Below are positions 25,172 to 32,879 of a DNA stretch of 33,015 nt, piece by piece. The translations under genes and the position numbers were made by a program. Below the pieces are notes generated by a model, which was not told the origin of the DNA, did no database searches, and saw only the letters and a program-made list of their open reading frames with translations. Source of the stretch: UBA4421 sp002470275. GTDB taxonomy: Bacteria; Pseudomonadota; Gammaproteobacteria; Pseudomonadales; Azotimanducaceae. The DNA is taken from NCBI GenBank assembly GCA_913052345.1, contig CAJXDR010000030.1:1-33015 (forward strand), given 5' to 3'. How positions within the stretch are numbered: the stretch's first letter is position 1; the number at the start of each line of letters is the position of its first letter.

Positions 25172-26251
25172 ATGAACAGAACCCATAATTTTTCCGCCGG
25201 CCCAGCGGCGCTGCCGGAATCGGTACTGGCTCAGGCTGCTGAAGAGATGCTGGATTTTCAGGGCAGCGGAATGTCGGTGATGGAGATGAGCCATCGCAGC
25301 AAAATCTTTGTGGAGATCGCCGCCCAGGCTGAGGCAGACCTGCGGGCGCTTATGCACATTTCCGATGACTATCATGTGCTGTTCCTGCAGGGGGGTGCCA
25401 CCGGGCAATTTGCAGGGATACCTTTGAACCTGACTCACCCCGACGACACCATGGATTTCATAGACACCGGTTCCTGGTCGAAGAAGGCGATCAAGGAAGC
25501 GGGCAAGTACTGCCAGGTCAACGTGGCCGCTAGCAGTGCGGAAACCCGGTATGACCATATCCCCGATCCTGCGAGCTGGCAGCTCACCGCCGGAGCCAAG
25601 CTGCTGCACGTCTGCTCCAATGAAACCATCGGTGGCGTCCAGTTCAAAGATTTCCCTAGCGGCGGTGCGCCGCTGGTGGCGGATATGTCTTCGGATATTT
25701 TGTCGCGCCCAGTTGATGTAAGCCAGTTTGGTCTGATCTATGCCGGCGCACAAAAGAACATTGGGCCTGCAGGCCTCACCGTGGTGATTGTTCGCAAGGA
25801 CCTTTGCGGCAGCGCGAGAGTTGAGACCCCCACCTTTCTGGATTACGCGATTCAGGCCGAGGCAGATTCCATGTCCAACACTCCGCCAACCTATGGTTGG
25901 TACCTGGCAGGCTTGGTGTTCAAGTGGATCAAAGCCAATGGCGGCCTAGAGGGCATCGCTCAACGCAACCAGGCCAAGGCCGACCTGCTCTATCAGGCCA
26001 TTGATGCCAGCAATTTCTACTCGGCCCCCGTTGCGCCCGAGGCGCGCTCGACTATGAACGTGCCCTTCACGCTGGCCGATTCAGAGCTGGATGCAGAATT
26101 CCTGCGCCAGGCCGAGCAACGCGGTATGTTTAACCTGAAAGGACATCGTAGCGTTGGCGGCATGCGAGCAAGCATTTACAACGCGGTATCGATGGCATCT
26201 GTAGAGGCCCTGGTGAGCTTTATGAGCGAATTTGAAAATGAGCGCGGATGA
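25172..26251 (+). CDS. serC: Phosphoserine aminotransferase
   Basis: SerC is a PLP enzyme converting 3-phosphohydroxypyruvate to phosphoserine; it also acts in B6 synthesis on 4-phosphohydroxythreonine precursors. The 359-aa protein starts NFSAGPAALPESVL, and has GGATGQFAGIPLNL, SNETIGGVQF, the PLP Lys195 in YAGAQKNIGPAG, and RSVGGMRASIYNAV. It lies 76 bases after gyrA with GGAG about 11 bases before the ATG. The pheA start is inside its last codons, so the two are translationally coupled. Confidence 0.97.
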   Translation: MNRTHNFSAGPAALPESVLAQAAEEMLDFQGSGMSVMEMSHRSKIFVEIAAQAEADLRALMHISDDYHVLFLQGGATGQFAGIPLNLTHPDDTMDFIDTGSWSKKAIKEAGKYCQVNVAASSAETRYDHIPDPASWQLTAGAKLLHVCSNETIGGVQFKDFPSGGAPLVADMSSDILSRPVDVSQFGLIYAGAQKNIGPAGLTVVIVRKDLCGSARVETPTFLDYAIQAEADSMSNTPPTYGWYLAGLVFKWIKANGGLEGIAQRNQAKADLLYQAIDASNFYSAPVAPEARSTMNVPFTLADSELDAEFLRQAEQRGMFNLKGHRSVGGMRASIYNAVSMASVEALVSFMSEFENERG

Positions 26252-27359
26252 TGATGCCCTGAGGCCGCTGCGGGAACGCATCGATGCCATAGACGAACAG
26301 CTGCTGACCTTGCTCAACGAAAGGGCGCAGTGCGCGCTGGACGTTGGTGAAATCAAACAGCGCCTTAACCCTCAGCATGAGCGGGATGACGAAGAGGCTA
26401 TTTTTTATCGTCCCGAACGGGTTGCTCAAATCATTGCAAAACTCACGGCGCTCAATCAGGGTCCCATGTCTGACTCGAATATCGCCAGTTTGTTTCGGGA
26501 AATCACCTCCTGCTGCCTGAGCATGGAGCAGCCCGTCACCGTGGCCTACTTCGGGCCTGAAGGCACCTACACCGAAGCCGCGACCATCAAGCAGTTCGGC
26601 CACTTTATGAATACGTCGGCCATGGCTTCGATTGATGAGGTCTTCCGCGAGGTGGAATCCGGAGCGGCCAATTACGGGGTGGTGCCCGTTGAGAATTCCA
26701 CCGAGGGCATGGTCAACCACACCTTAGACTGCTTTTTGAGCACCCGGCTGCTAATTTGTGCCGAGGTGGAATTACCCATACACCATGCGCTGATGCGATC
26801 GCCCTCAGCCCAGGAACAGGCGCCGGTGGCTCAGATTCTTTCTCATGCCCAGAGCTTGGCCCAGTGCCGGGGCTGGCTGGATCAGCACTATCCGGGGGTC
26901 CCCAGAATCGCTGTGGCCAGTAATGCTGAAGCAGCTAAGCAGGCGCAGGCCCAGCCAGAGGTGGCGGCTATTGCTGGCGAGATGGCCGCAGAGCGCTACG
27001 GGCTGCGTCTGTTGTCCACCAGCATCGAGGATAACCCGGACAACAAAACGCGATTCTTAGTTATTGGTCGTCAGGTGGTTGGCCCCAGCGGTCAGGACAA
27101 AACCTCAATTCTTGTATCGGTGAAAAACGAGCCCGGTGCGTTACTGCGAATACTTGAGCCCTTTCAGCGGTATGACATTAGCCTGAGCCGTATTGAAACC
27201 AGGCCAGCCCGCTCCGGTAATTGGTCCTATGTCTTCTTTATCGACTTTGACGGTCACCAGAGCCAGGCCAACGCCCAGGCGGTGATTGAGGCCATCGGCG
27301 ACCTCGCGCTGGAGGTTCGACCCTTGGGGTCCTACCCCCGAGCCGTGGCGAACCAATGA
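26238..27359 (+). CDS. pheA: Bifunctional chorismate mutase/prephenate dehydratase
   Basis: PheA turns chorismate to prephenate and then phenylpyruvate for phenylalanine. The 373-aa protein has an AroQ chorismate mutase domain (about 5-90, RIDAIDEQLLTLLNERAQCA), a prephenate dehydratase domain (about 95-275, VAYFGPEGTYTEAA, GVVPVENSTEGMVNHTLD, DNKTRFLVIG) and an ACT domain (about 285-365, PGALLRILEPFQRYDISLSR) with the ESRP-like segment ETRP, for Phe inhibition. ATG at 26238 is favoured over TTG at 26232, as family members begin MSEAD-like. It overlaps serC by 14 bases. The next gene, 74 bases on, is tyrA; hisC normally lies between. Confidence 0.96.
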   Translation: MSADDDALRPLRERIDAIDEQLLTLLNERAQCALDVGEIKQRLNPQHERDDEEAIFYRPERVAQIIAKLTALNQGPMSDSNIASLFREITSCCLSMEQPVTVAYFGPEGTYTEAATIKQFGHFMNTSAMASIDEVFREVESGAANYGVVPVENSTEGMVNHTLDCFLSTRLLICAEVELPIHHALMRSPSAQEQAPVAQILSHAQSLAQCRGWLDQHYPGVPRIAVASNAEAAKQAQAQPEVAAIAGEMAAERYGLRLLSTSIEDNPDNKTRFLVIGRQVVGPSGQDKTSILVSVKNEPGALLRILEPFQRYDISLSRIETRPARSGNWSYVFFIDFDGHQSQANAQAVIEAIGDLALEVRPLGSYPRAVANQ

Positions 27360-27433
27360 GCCGGTTTTTGAAAACTGCAGTCCGGAGCACCCTGGGTCCA
27401 TCGGCCTAGGGTAAACGTCGGGCGATCAAGAAT

Positions 27434-28264
27434 ATGCACAATCCTACAACAGTGATTGTCGGTGTCGGTCTGATTGGGGGCTCTCTTGCCCGGGCGCTGC
27501 GGACCCGCAACCTGGCCACGGAGATCATCGGTGTCGAGTCCAATGCGGCGTCGGCACGTTGGGCGCTGGATAATGGGTTGGTGGATCGCATCGAAGCGCA
27601 CATCCCCGACAACGCTGACCTGATCGCCCTTTGCACGCCAAGCGATCAAATTGCTCAATGGGTTATCGACCTGGCCGAGCACCCGGCCACGGTGATCGAT
27701 GTGGCCAGCGTCAAGGCCCCCATTGTCCAGGTGCTCGATGAGCACCAGCAACGCTTCCCAAGGTTCGTGCCCTGTCACCCAATCAGCGGGTCAGAAAAGA
27801 GCGGCCCTGAGGCGGCAACAGAGGACTTATTTAACGCGGCGACGGTGGTGGTGACGCCCGGAGCCGAGACGGATACATTGGTGAAAAGCCAGGTTATCGA
27901 GTTTTGGGAGGCTCTGGGCGCATCGGTGCTGGAGATGACGGCCCAAGCCCACGACGAGGCCCTGGCTTTGACCAGCCACCTGCCGCACCTGCTTGCCTTC
28001 GCCTATATGCAGCAGGTTGAAGCAGACCACCTGCCCCTCACTGGCGGTGGTTTTCGAGATTTTACGCGGATCGCAGAGGCCAACCCTGAACTGTGGTGGC
28101 GCATCTTTGCCCTGAACAAAGCACCTCTGCTAGCCGCCCTCAGCGGTTTTGGTGAGCAAATCGACGCGCTGGCTCAGGCCATTGAGCAAGATGATAGGGC
28201 GTCGGGACTGGCCATCATTGCCGAGGCGGCTGGAAGGCGTGAGACCTATGCCAAGCACGACTGA
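27434..28264 (+). CDS. tyrA: Prephenate (or arogenate) dehydrogenase
   Basis: TyrA oxidatively decarboxylates prephenate or arogenate towards tyrosine. The 276-aa protein has the Rossmann motif VIVGVGLIGGSLA (about 7-19), IDVASVKAPI and the substrate region PCHPISGSEKSGPEAA with His115. It is the single-domain form. In Pseudomonas relatives tyrA is followed by or fused to aroA (EPSP synthase); here it ends and overlaps cmk by 17 bases. The ATG has only a weak ribosome site (GGGCGA). Confidence 0.93.
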   Translation: MHNPTTVIVGVGLIGGSLARALRTRNLATEIIGVESNAASARWALDNGLVDRIEAHIPDNADLIALCTPSDQIAQWVIDLAEHPATVIDVASVKAPIVQVLDEHQQRFPRFVPCHPISGSEKSGPEAATEDLFNAATVVVTPGAETDTLVKSQVIEFWEALGASVLEMTAQAHDEALALTSHLPHLLAFAYMQQVEADHLPLTGGGFRDFTRIAEANPELWWRIFALNKAPLLAALSGFGEQIDALAQAIEQDDRASGLAIIAEAAGRRETYAKHD

Positions 28265-28916
28265 CGTCCCGGTGTTGACCATTGATGGCCCTGGCGGGTC
28301 CGGAAAGGGCACTATCGCGGCGCAGGTGGCCAGCGCCCTGGGCTGGCATCTGCTAGATTCAGGTGCGCTGTACCGTATTCTCGCGGTGGTCAGCGAGCGC
28401 CGCCAGGTGCCTGTGGAGGATGAGCACGGCCTGGTAACGCTGTGCCAAGGTCTGGCCGTGGTGTTTACGGAGGATGGCGTCTTGGTTGACGGCGCGGACC
28501 TAAGCCTGGCTATACGTACCGAGGATGCCGGCACCAGGGCGTCCATCGTGGCCGCCATACCCGAGGTTCGCCAGGCTATCCTGTCTATGCAGCGAGATTT
28601 TGCCCGCCCCCCCGGCCTGGTTGCAGATGGACGGGATATGGGGACCGTCGTATTTCCCGAAGCGAGGGTAAAAATTTTTCTTGACGCCTCGGCGGAAGCT
28701 CGGGCTAACCGACGCTATAACCAGTTGAAAAGCAAAGGTTTGAGTGTTAGTTTGCGCGGCCTTCTTGAGCAGATCCAAGAGCGAGATGCGAGAGATAGAG
28801 AACGTGCGGTTGCCCCAATGAAGCCGGCGAACGATGCGGTGATCATCGATAGCACAAGCCTGTCTATCGACGAGGTGTTTGACCAGGTCATGGCGGAAGT
28901 TGCGAGCAGGGGTTGA
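28248..28916 (+). CDS. cmk: Cytidylate kinase
   Basis: Cmk phosphorylates CMP and dCMP in pyrimidine nucleotide recycling. The 222-aa protein has the P-loop DGPGGSGKGTIA (near residues 11-22), LLDSGALYR, VADGRDMGTVVFPEARVKIFLDAS and a C-terminal IDSTSLSIDEV. ATG at 28248 is chosen because GGAAGG lies about ten bases upstream and the conserved domain begins soon after; the in-frame ATG at 28149 is inside tyrA. The 17-base overlap with tyrA implies coupling. Confidence 0.95.
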   Translation: MPSTTDVPVLTIDGPGGSGKGTIAAQVASALGWHLLDSGALYRILAVVSERRQVPVEDEHGLVTLCQGLAVVFTEDGVLVDGADLSLAIRTEDAGTRASIVAAIPEVRQAILSMQRDFARPPGLVADGRDMGTVVFPEARVKIFLDASAEARANRRYNQLKSKGLSVSLRGLLEQIQERDARDRERAVAPMKPANDAVIIDSTSLSIDEVFDQVMAEVASRG

Positions 28917-29080
28917 GAAACGTCAGGCCATCTACCCAGAGGGTGGGTCAGGTTGATGAAGCGTTTCTTGACACCAGGCTTTGGCGCATGAGGCAGCTGC
29001 GTAAACAGTAACTAACCACGGAGAGTTTCGCCGACACGGCAGGCTCACACAACGCCCCCCGCTGTCCGGCAAACAAGAAT
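28917..29080 (+). promoter_or_regulatory. rpsA leader without Shine-Dalgarno
   Basis: The 164 bases upstream of rpsA show no GGAG-type site next to the ATG (the last bases are CAAACAAGAAT). In E. coli rpsA a non-canonical start region folds into hairpins and is repressed by S1 itself; the same autogenous logic is plausible here. A TTGACA at 28968-28973 has no -10 at a 17-base spacing. Confidence 0.35.
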
Positions 29081-30769
29081 ATGAGCGAATCATTTGCCGA
29101 CCTATTCGAAGAAAGCCTACAAACCATTGAAATGTCGCCCGGGTCCATTGTCACCGGAACCGTAGTCGACATCGACGACGACTGGGTCGTTGTCCACGCC
29201 GGCCTCAAATCAGAGGGCGTGATCCCCAAGAACCAATTTTTGAACGAAGAGGGTGAATGCACCCTAACCATCGGCGACCAAGTGAAAGTCGCCATGGAAG
29301 TTGTTGACGATGGTTTTGGCGAAACCCGCCTGTCTCGAGAGAAGGCGCGCCGCGCTGAGTCCTGGGAGCGCTTAGAAGAAGCCAGCGAGAAGAGTGAGGT
29401 TGTTACCGGCATCATCAACGGCAAGGTGAAGGGTGGCTTTACGGTGGATGTGAACGACATCCGAGCATTCCTGCCAGGATCGCTCATTGATATACGGCCG
29501 CTGCGCGAGACCGCGCACCTGGAAGGCAAGCCCCTTGAATTTAAAGTGATCAAGCTCGACCAGAAGCGCAATAACGTGGTGGTATCGCGCCGCGCGGTGC
29601 TCGAAGAAGAAAATAGCCATGAGCGTGAGGAACTGCTGGCGTCCATGCAGGAAGGCCAAGACGTTAAGGGCATCGTTAAGAATCTGACCGACTATGGCGC
29701 CTTTGTTGATCTTGGCGGCGTAGACGGTCTACTGCACATCACCGACATGGCCTGGAAGCGGATTCGCCATCCGAGCGAGATGGTGAACGTAGGCGACGAG
29801 GTGAATGTTCGCATTCTCAAGTTCGACCGAGAAAAGAACCGCGTCAGCCTGGGCATCAAGCAGCTAGGCGACGATCCATGGGCTAACATTATCCGCCGCT
29901 ACCCCGAGGGTGCTCGGGTGATGGCCACCATCACCAACCTAACGGACTACGGTTGCTTTGCGGAGATCGAGGAAGGTGTTGAGGGGCTCGTCCACGTATC
30001 GGAAATGGACTGGACCAATAAGAACATTCACCCCTCCAAAGTGGTTTCCGTGGGGGATGAGACAGAAGTCATGGTGCTGGACATTGATGAAGATCGCCGG
30101 CGCATCTCGCTGGGTATCAAGCAGTGTCGTCCCAATCCCTGGGAGGAATTCAGCGTGGCCCACGCCAAGAGCGACACCATCGTGGGCAACATCAAGTCCA
30201 TTACCGACTTCGGAATCTTCATCGGCCTGCAAGGTGGGATCGACGGTTTGGTCCACCTTTCCGATATCTCCTGGAACGAGCCGGGGGAAACTGCCGTGCG
30301 ACGTTACTCCAAGGGCGAGCAGATCGAGACCATCATTCTCAGCGTTGATCCAGAGCGAGAAAGGATTTCGCTGGGCATCAAGCAGCTCGAGAAAGACCCC
30401 TTCTCAGACTTCATCAACGAGCATGATCGGGGTGCCTTGGTGACCGGTAAGGTGGTCGAGGTTCAGCCTAAGGAAGCGAGCCTAGAGCTGGCGGAAGAGG
30501 TGATTGGCGTTCTTAAGGCCGCTGAGATCAGCATTGAGCGAGTTGAAGACGCGCGTAACGTCCTGAAAGAGGGCGATGAGATCGAAGTGAAGATTGTCAA
30601 TATCGACCGCAAGAATCGCGCCATTGGCCTTTCGATCAAGGCCAAGGATATTGAGGAAGAGCGTCAGGCGGTCAAGGATCACCAGAAGCAGGAGACGGAT
30701 CGCGGCGGTCCCGCGACGTTGGGTGATTTGATCAAGGCTCAAATGCAGCAGGGCTCAGACGAGGACTAG
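29081..30769 (+). CDS. rpsA: 30S ribosomal protein S1
   Basis: S1 binds mRNA upstream of the start codon and is needed for initiation on structured or leaderless-like sites. The 562-aa protein has six S1 (OB-fold) repeats, roughly 20-90, 105-175, 190-260, 275-345, 362-435 and 450-520, seen by recurrent GxVxxxTDYGxFVxL and GLVHxSDxxW-like strings (for example TDYGAFVDL, TDYGCFAEI, TDFGIFIGL). The first two repeats bind the ribosome and the later ones bind RNA. Length is standard (E. coli 557). The gene is the end of the serC-pheA-tyrA-cmk run and 35 bases ahead of ihfB, as in most gammaproteobacteria. Confidence 0.98.
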   Translation: MSESFADLFEESLQTIEMSPGSIVTGTVVDIDDDWVVVHAGLKSEGVIPKNQFLNEEGECTLTIGDQVKVAMEVVDDGFGETRLSREKARRAESWERLEEASEKSEVVTGIINGKVKGGFTVDVNDIRAFLPGSLIDIRPLRETAHLEGKPLEFKVIKLDQKRNNVVVSRRAVLEEENSHEREELLASMQEGQDVKGIVKNLTDYGAFVDLGGVDGLLHITDMAWKRIRHPSEMVNVGDEVNVRILKFDREKNRVSLGIKQLGDDPWANIIRRYPEGARVMATITNLTDYGCFAEIEEGVEGLVHVSEMDWTNKNIHPSKVVSVGDETEVMVLDIDEDRRRISLGIKQCRPNPWEEFSVAHAKSDTIVGNIKSITDFGIFIGLQGGIDGLVHLSDISWNEPGETAVRRYSKGEQIETIILSVDPERERISLGIKQLEKDPFSDFINEHDRGALVTGKVVEVQPKEASLELAEEVIGVLKAAEISIERVEDARNVLKEGDEIEVKIVNIDRKNRAIGLSIKAKDIEEERQAVKDHQKQETDRGGPATLGDLIKAQMQQGSDED

Positions 30770-30804
30770 GCGCGGTCCTAGGTTAGCAATGAGCAGCGTG
30801 TAGG

Positions 30805-31203
30805 ATGGCTGACACCAGTATGACCAAGTCAGAGCTTATAGAGCGTTTGGTGGATGCTCAGGCCCGTACTCAGGGCCTGCAGCTGACGTCCAAGGATGTG
30901 GAGTTAGCGGTAAAGACCATTCTTGAGCAGATGGCTCGAGCGCTTGCTGGCGGCGACCGTATAGAGATACGCGGCTTCGGCAGCTTTTCCCTGCACTATC
31001 GGGCACCAAGGATTGGCCGCAACCCCAAGACGGGAGAATCCGTGGGCTTGGCGGGAAAACACGTCCCTCACTTCAAGCCTGGTAAGGAGCTGCGAGACCG
31101 GGTCAACCAGGCGCTGCAGCAGGCCCTAGCGGTAAGGGAAGCGGAGCAAACGGCAGGCGAGGGCGGTGAAACGGTCCAGGGCAGCAGTGATCAAAGGGTT
31201 TAG
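30805..31203 (+). CDS. ihfB: Integration host factor subunit beta
   Basis: IHF-beta pairs with IHF-alpha (not in this window) to bend DNA by more than 160 degrees. The 132-aa protein has MTKSELIERL, IEIRGFGSFSLHYRAPRIGRNPKTGE with the intercalating Pro in the R-N-P-K arm, and HFKPGKELRDRVN. Family members are about 94 aa; this one has roughly 28 extra C-terminal residues rich in Ala, Glu, Gln and Gly. ATG at 30820 (MTKSEL) is a possible start, matching the usual N-terminus. Confidence 0.95.
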   Translation: MADTSMTKSELIERLVDAQARTQGLQLTSKDVELAVKTILEQMARALAGGDRIEIRGFGSFSLHYRAPRIGRNPKTGESVGLAGKHVPHFKPGKELRDRVNQALQQALAVREAEQTAGEGGETVQGSSDQRV

Positions 31204-31237
31204 TTAAGGACGAGGACAGCAAGGGGCAGGCTGAGGT

Positions 31238-31540
31238 ATGGCTTGGTTAAAAAGGCTACTCATGGTGATCACGGCGCTGGTTGGCTTCGCCCTAGCGGCC
31301 CTGGCGGTCAATCAAGAGCAGGTGGCCCTGACCTTCATTGACTGGCAGACCCCTTTCACCTTGAGCATTTTTTGGTGGATGCTGATGGCCCTGGTCAGCG
31401 GAATCATTCTGGGATGGTCCTATAACCTGCTGCGGACTATTCCCCTACGCATACGTTTGCGTCAGCAGCGCTCGGAAGTTGCTCGTCTAGAATCAGAAAT
31501 CTTGAGACTGAAGGAAGACGCCGACAAGGCCGGGCCCTAG
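31238..31540 (+). CDS. lapA: LapA-domain inner membrane protein
   Basis: The 100-aa protein has two transmembrane helices (about 6-25 and 40-62) and a C-terminal coiled coil (about 70-97, RLRQQRSEVARLESEILRL). LapA (YciS) works with LapB in assembling lipopolysaccharide and controlling LpxC in E. coli. It follows ihfB by 34 bases. The expected lapB (yciM, a TPR protein) is not next; a ComEA-like gene is. Confidence 0.9.
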   Translation: MAWLKRLLMVITALVGFALAALAVNQEQVALTFIDWQTPFTLSIFWWMLMALVSGIILGWSYNLLRTIPLRIRLRQQRSEVARLESEILRLKEDADKAGP

Positions 31541-31623
31541 GCTGACGCCCGCTTGAGACAGGGCTGCCCCGAAGATCGCAACCAGGGCCTTAGGCTAGCG
31601 GAACTCGATAACAGGAGTCCGCT

Positions 31624-31998
31624 ATGTTGACTATCATCCCGAAGCTAGAGCTTATCCCCGTCCTCCCGGCCTGGCCTATCGCACTAACCCAGGGTTGGCT
31701 CACCCTATGCCTGCTGGTTCTAACTACCAGCACTCTGCTGCTGAGTCCCGCGCTTGAGGCCGAAGAGAGCATTCAGCCCCAAGCCACGAGCGTAGACATC
31801 AATACCGCCAGCGCCGAGGAAATCGCTCAGGCGCTGAATGGCATTGGCCAGCGCAAAGCCCAGGCTATCGTTGATTTCCGAGAACAGGGAGGCCCCTTTC
31901 GCTCGGTGGATGAACTGACAGAGGTGCGGGGGATCGGTCCGAGCATTCTGGCACGCAACAAAGAGCGCATTCGGCTCAGCCCACCGCAGCCCCGCTAG
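31624..31998 (+). CDS. ComEA-like helix-hairpin-helix protein
   Basis: A 124-aa protein with one N-terminal membrane segment (about 22-42) and a C-terminal helix-hairpin-helix domain of the ComEA type (about 58-120): VDINTASAEEIAQALNGIG, then the second motif VRGIGPSILARN. In competent bacteria ComEA binds incoming DNA in the periplasm; single-HhH versions are widespread in gammaproteobacteria and their role is often unproven. AGGAG lies six bases before the ATG. The domain begins after a short Glu-rich stretch (EAEESIQPQA). Confidence 0.88.
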   Translation: MLTIIPKLELIPVLPAWPIALTQGWLTLCLLVLTTSTLLLSPALEAEESIQPQATSVDINTASAEEIAQALNGIGQRKAQAIVDFREQGGPFRSVDELTEVRGIGPSILARNKERIRLSPPQPR

Positions 31999-32017
31999 TG
32001 TGTCGCTATCCGATGCT

Positions 32018-32032
32018 CTGACCCTGGGTCAG
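32018..32032. repeat. Perfect 15-base palindrome downstream of the ComEA-like gene
   Basis: CTGACCC-T-GGGTCAG has seven-base arms around one central T. As RNA it would form a very short-looped hairpin without a following T-run, so it is a poor terminator. As DNA it could be a binding site. Confidence 0.3.
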
Positions 32033-32113
32033 GGCCTTATGGCCGGCACCCACCCTTCTTTTTGCGCGGGGGTAGGGGTACGCTAATATCAATCCAAAAA
32101 TGGTGGGCATCCC

Positions 32114-32710
32114 ATGGCACGAGGCGCGATAGCTGCCGATTCTGATGGCATCCTAAGCAAGTTAGGGTGCCGATTCGTCCTCGCCATTTCGGTTGCCGCG
32201 CTATGGGGCTGCGGCGGCATAAATTTGGACCAGCAGCCCTCATCGACCGTGATCCTCGATGGTCCCTGGATCGTCGAGCCTGGCTTGGAGAGTGCTGAAC
32301 CACGACGTTACCTGCCTACCGGCGAACCGCCGAAAGACGGTACCCGGGTGATCCGTCCTAAAGTGCAGGCGGGTGGCGGCCCCTTGGCCGCTATGGCCTT
32401 CATCACCCACGATTTCCACGTGATCCAGGCAGAACGCCTACTCATCGAGCAAGCGCGTGATTCCATGGGTATTCGGTATGACCCTGGGGTTTACCGTGAT
32501 ATCAGCTGGGGCCAGCGCGAGCGTGGGCTATGGCGGGTTGACGCCGGCTGGCAGGACCGGGACCTGGTGATTCAATCGCGGACCGACGGCATTACCGTGC
32601 TGGAACGCTATCGGCTGGTGTCGACAGATCGCCTGACGGTGAACATTCAGGTCCGTGCCAAGGGCGCCGATCTGGACCTGACCAGGCGCTTCCTCCGGCC
32701 CCAAAACTAG
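32114..32710 (+). CDS. Lipoprotein of unknown function
   Basis: A 198-aa protein with a signal ending in ALWGC; Cys33 is the predicted lipidation site in a [LVI]xGC-type lipobox. The mature part has GGPLAAMAFITHDFHVIQAERLL, RYDPGVYRDISWGQRERGLWRVDAGW and VIQSRTDGITVLERYRL, suggesting a mostly beta fold. I do not recognise the family. The ATG at 32114 has only a weak ribosome site. It sits between the ComEA-like gene and tRNA-Asn, and may be transcribed on its own. Confidence 0.7.
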   Translation: MARGAIAADSDGILSKLGCRFVLAISVAALWGCGGINLDQQPSSTVILDGPWIVEPGLESAEPRRYLPTGEPPKDGTRVIRPKVQAGGGPLAAMAFITHDFHVIQAERLLIEQARDSMGIRYDPGVYRDISWGQRERGLWRVDAGWQDRDLVIQSRTDGITVLERYRLVSTDRLTVNIQVRAKGADLDLTRRFLRPQN

Positions 32711-32733
32711 GTGGGGTGTGCGTTGAGAGAGTC

Positions 32734-32761
32734 TTGCATTTGGGGCAAGAGCCACTAGAAT
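32734..32761 (+). promoter_or_regulatory. Promoter of tRNA-Asn
   Basis: TTGCAT (32734-32739), a 16-base spacer and TAGAAT (32756-32761) form a good sigma70 promoter. Initiation would fall near 32768. The GC-rich stretch after the -10 (GGCTG) is the kind of discriminator often linked to stringent control of stable RNAs. Confidence 0.6.
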
Positions 32762-32803
32762 GGCTGTCTCTTCGAGGTGCCGGATCTCGGACGACATGAC
32801 TAC

Positions 32804-32879
32804 TCCGCCTTAGCTCAGTTGGTAGAGCAGCTGACTGTTAATCAGCGGGTCGCTGGTTCGAGCCCAGCAGGCGGAGCCA
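32804..32879 (+). tRNA. tRNA-Asn (anticodon GTT)
   Basis: The 76-base sequence folds as a cloverleaf: acceptor TCCGCCT pairing with AGGCGGA, a D-arm TAGCTCAGTTGGTAGAGCA, an anticodon stem CTGAC/GTCAG-like arm with loop CTGTTAA (anticodon GTT, Asn), a T-arm GGTTCGAGCC and an encoded CCA end. It resembles E. coli tRNA-Asn, which also starts TCC and ends GGAGCCA. Confidence 0.97.

Noticed and set aside
28968..28973. TTGACA upstream of rpsA
   Set aside because: No -10 hexamer lies at 16-18 bases.
28956..28991. Eleven-codon frame in the rpsA leader
   Set aside because: It has no ribosome site and no sign of a regulatory peptide.
30762..30779. Hairpin AGGAC/GTCCT at the rpsA stop codon
   Set aside because: The stem is only five base pairs with no T-run, too weak to call a terminator.
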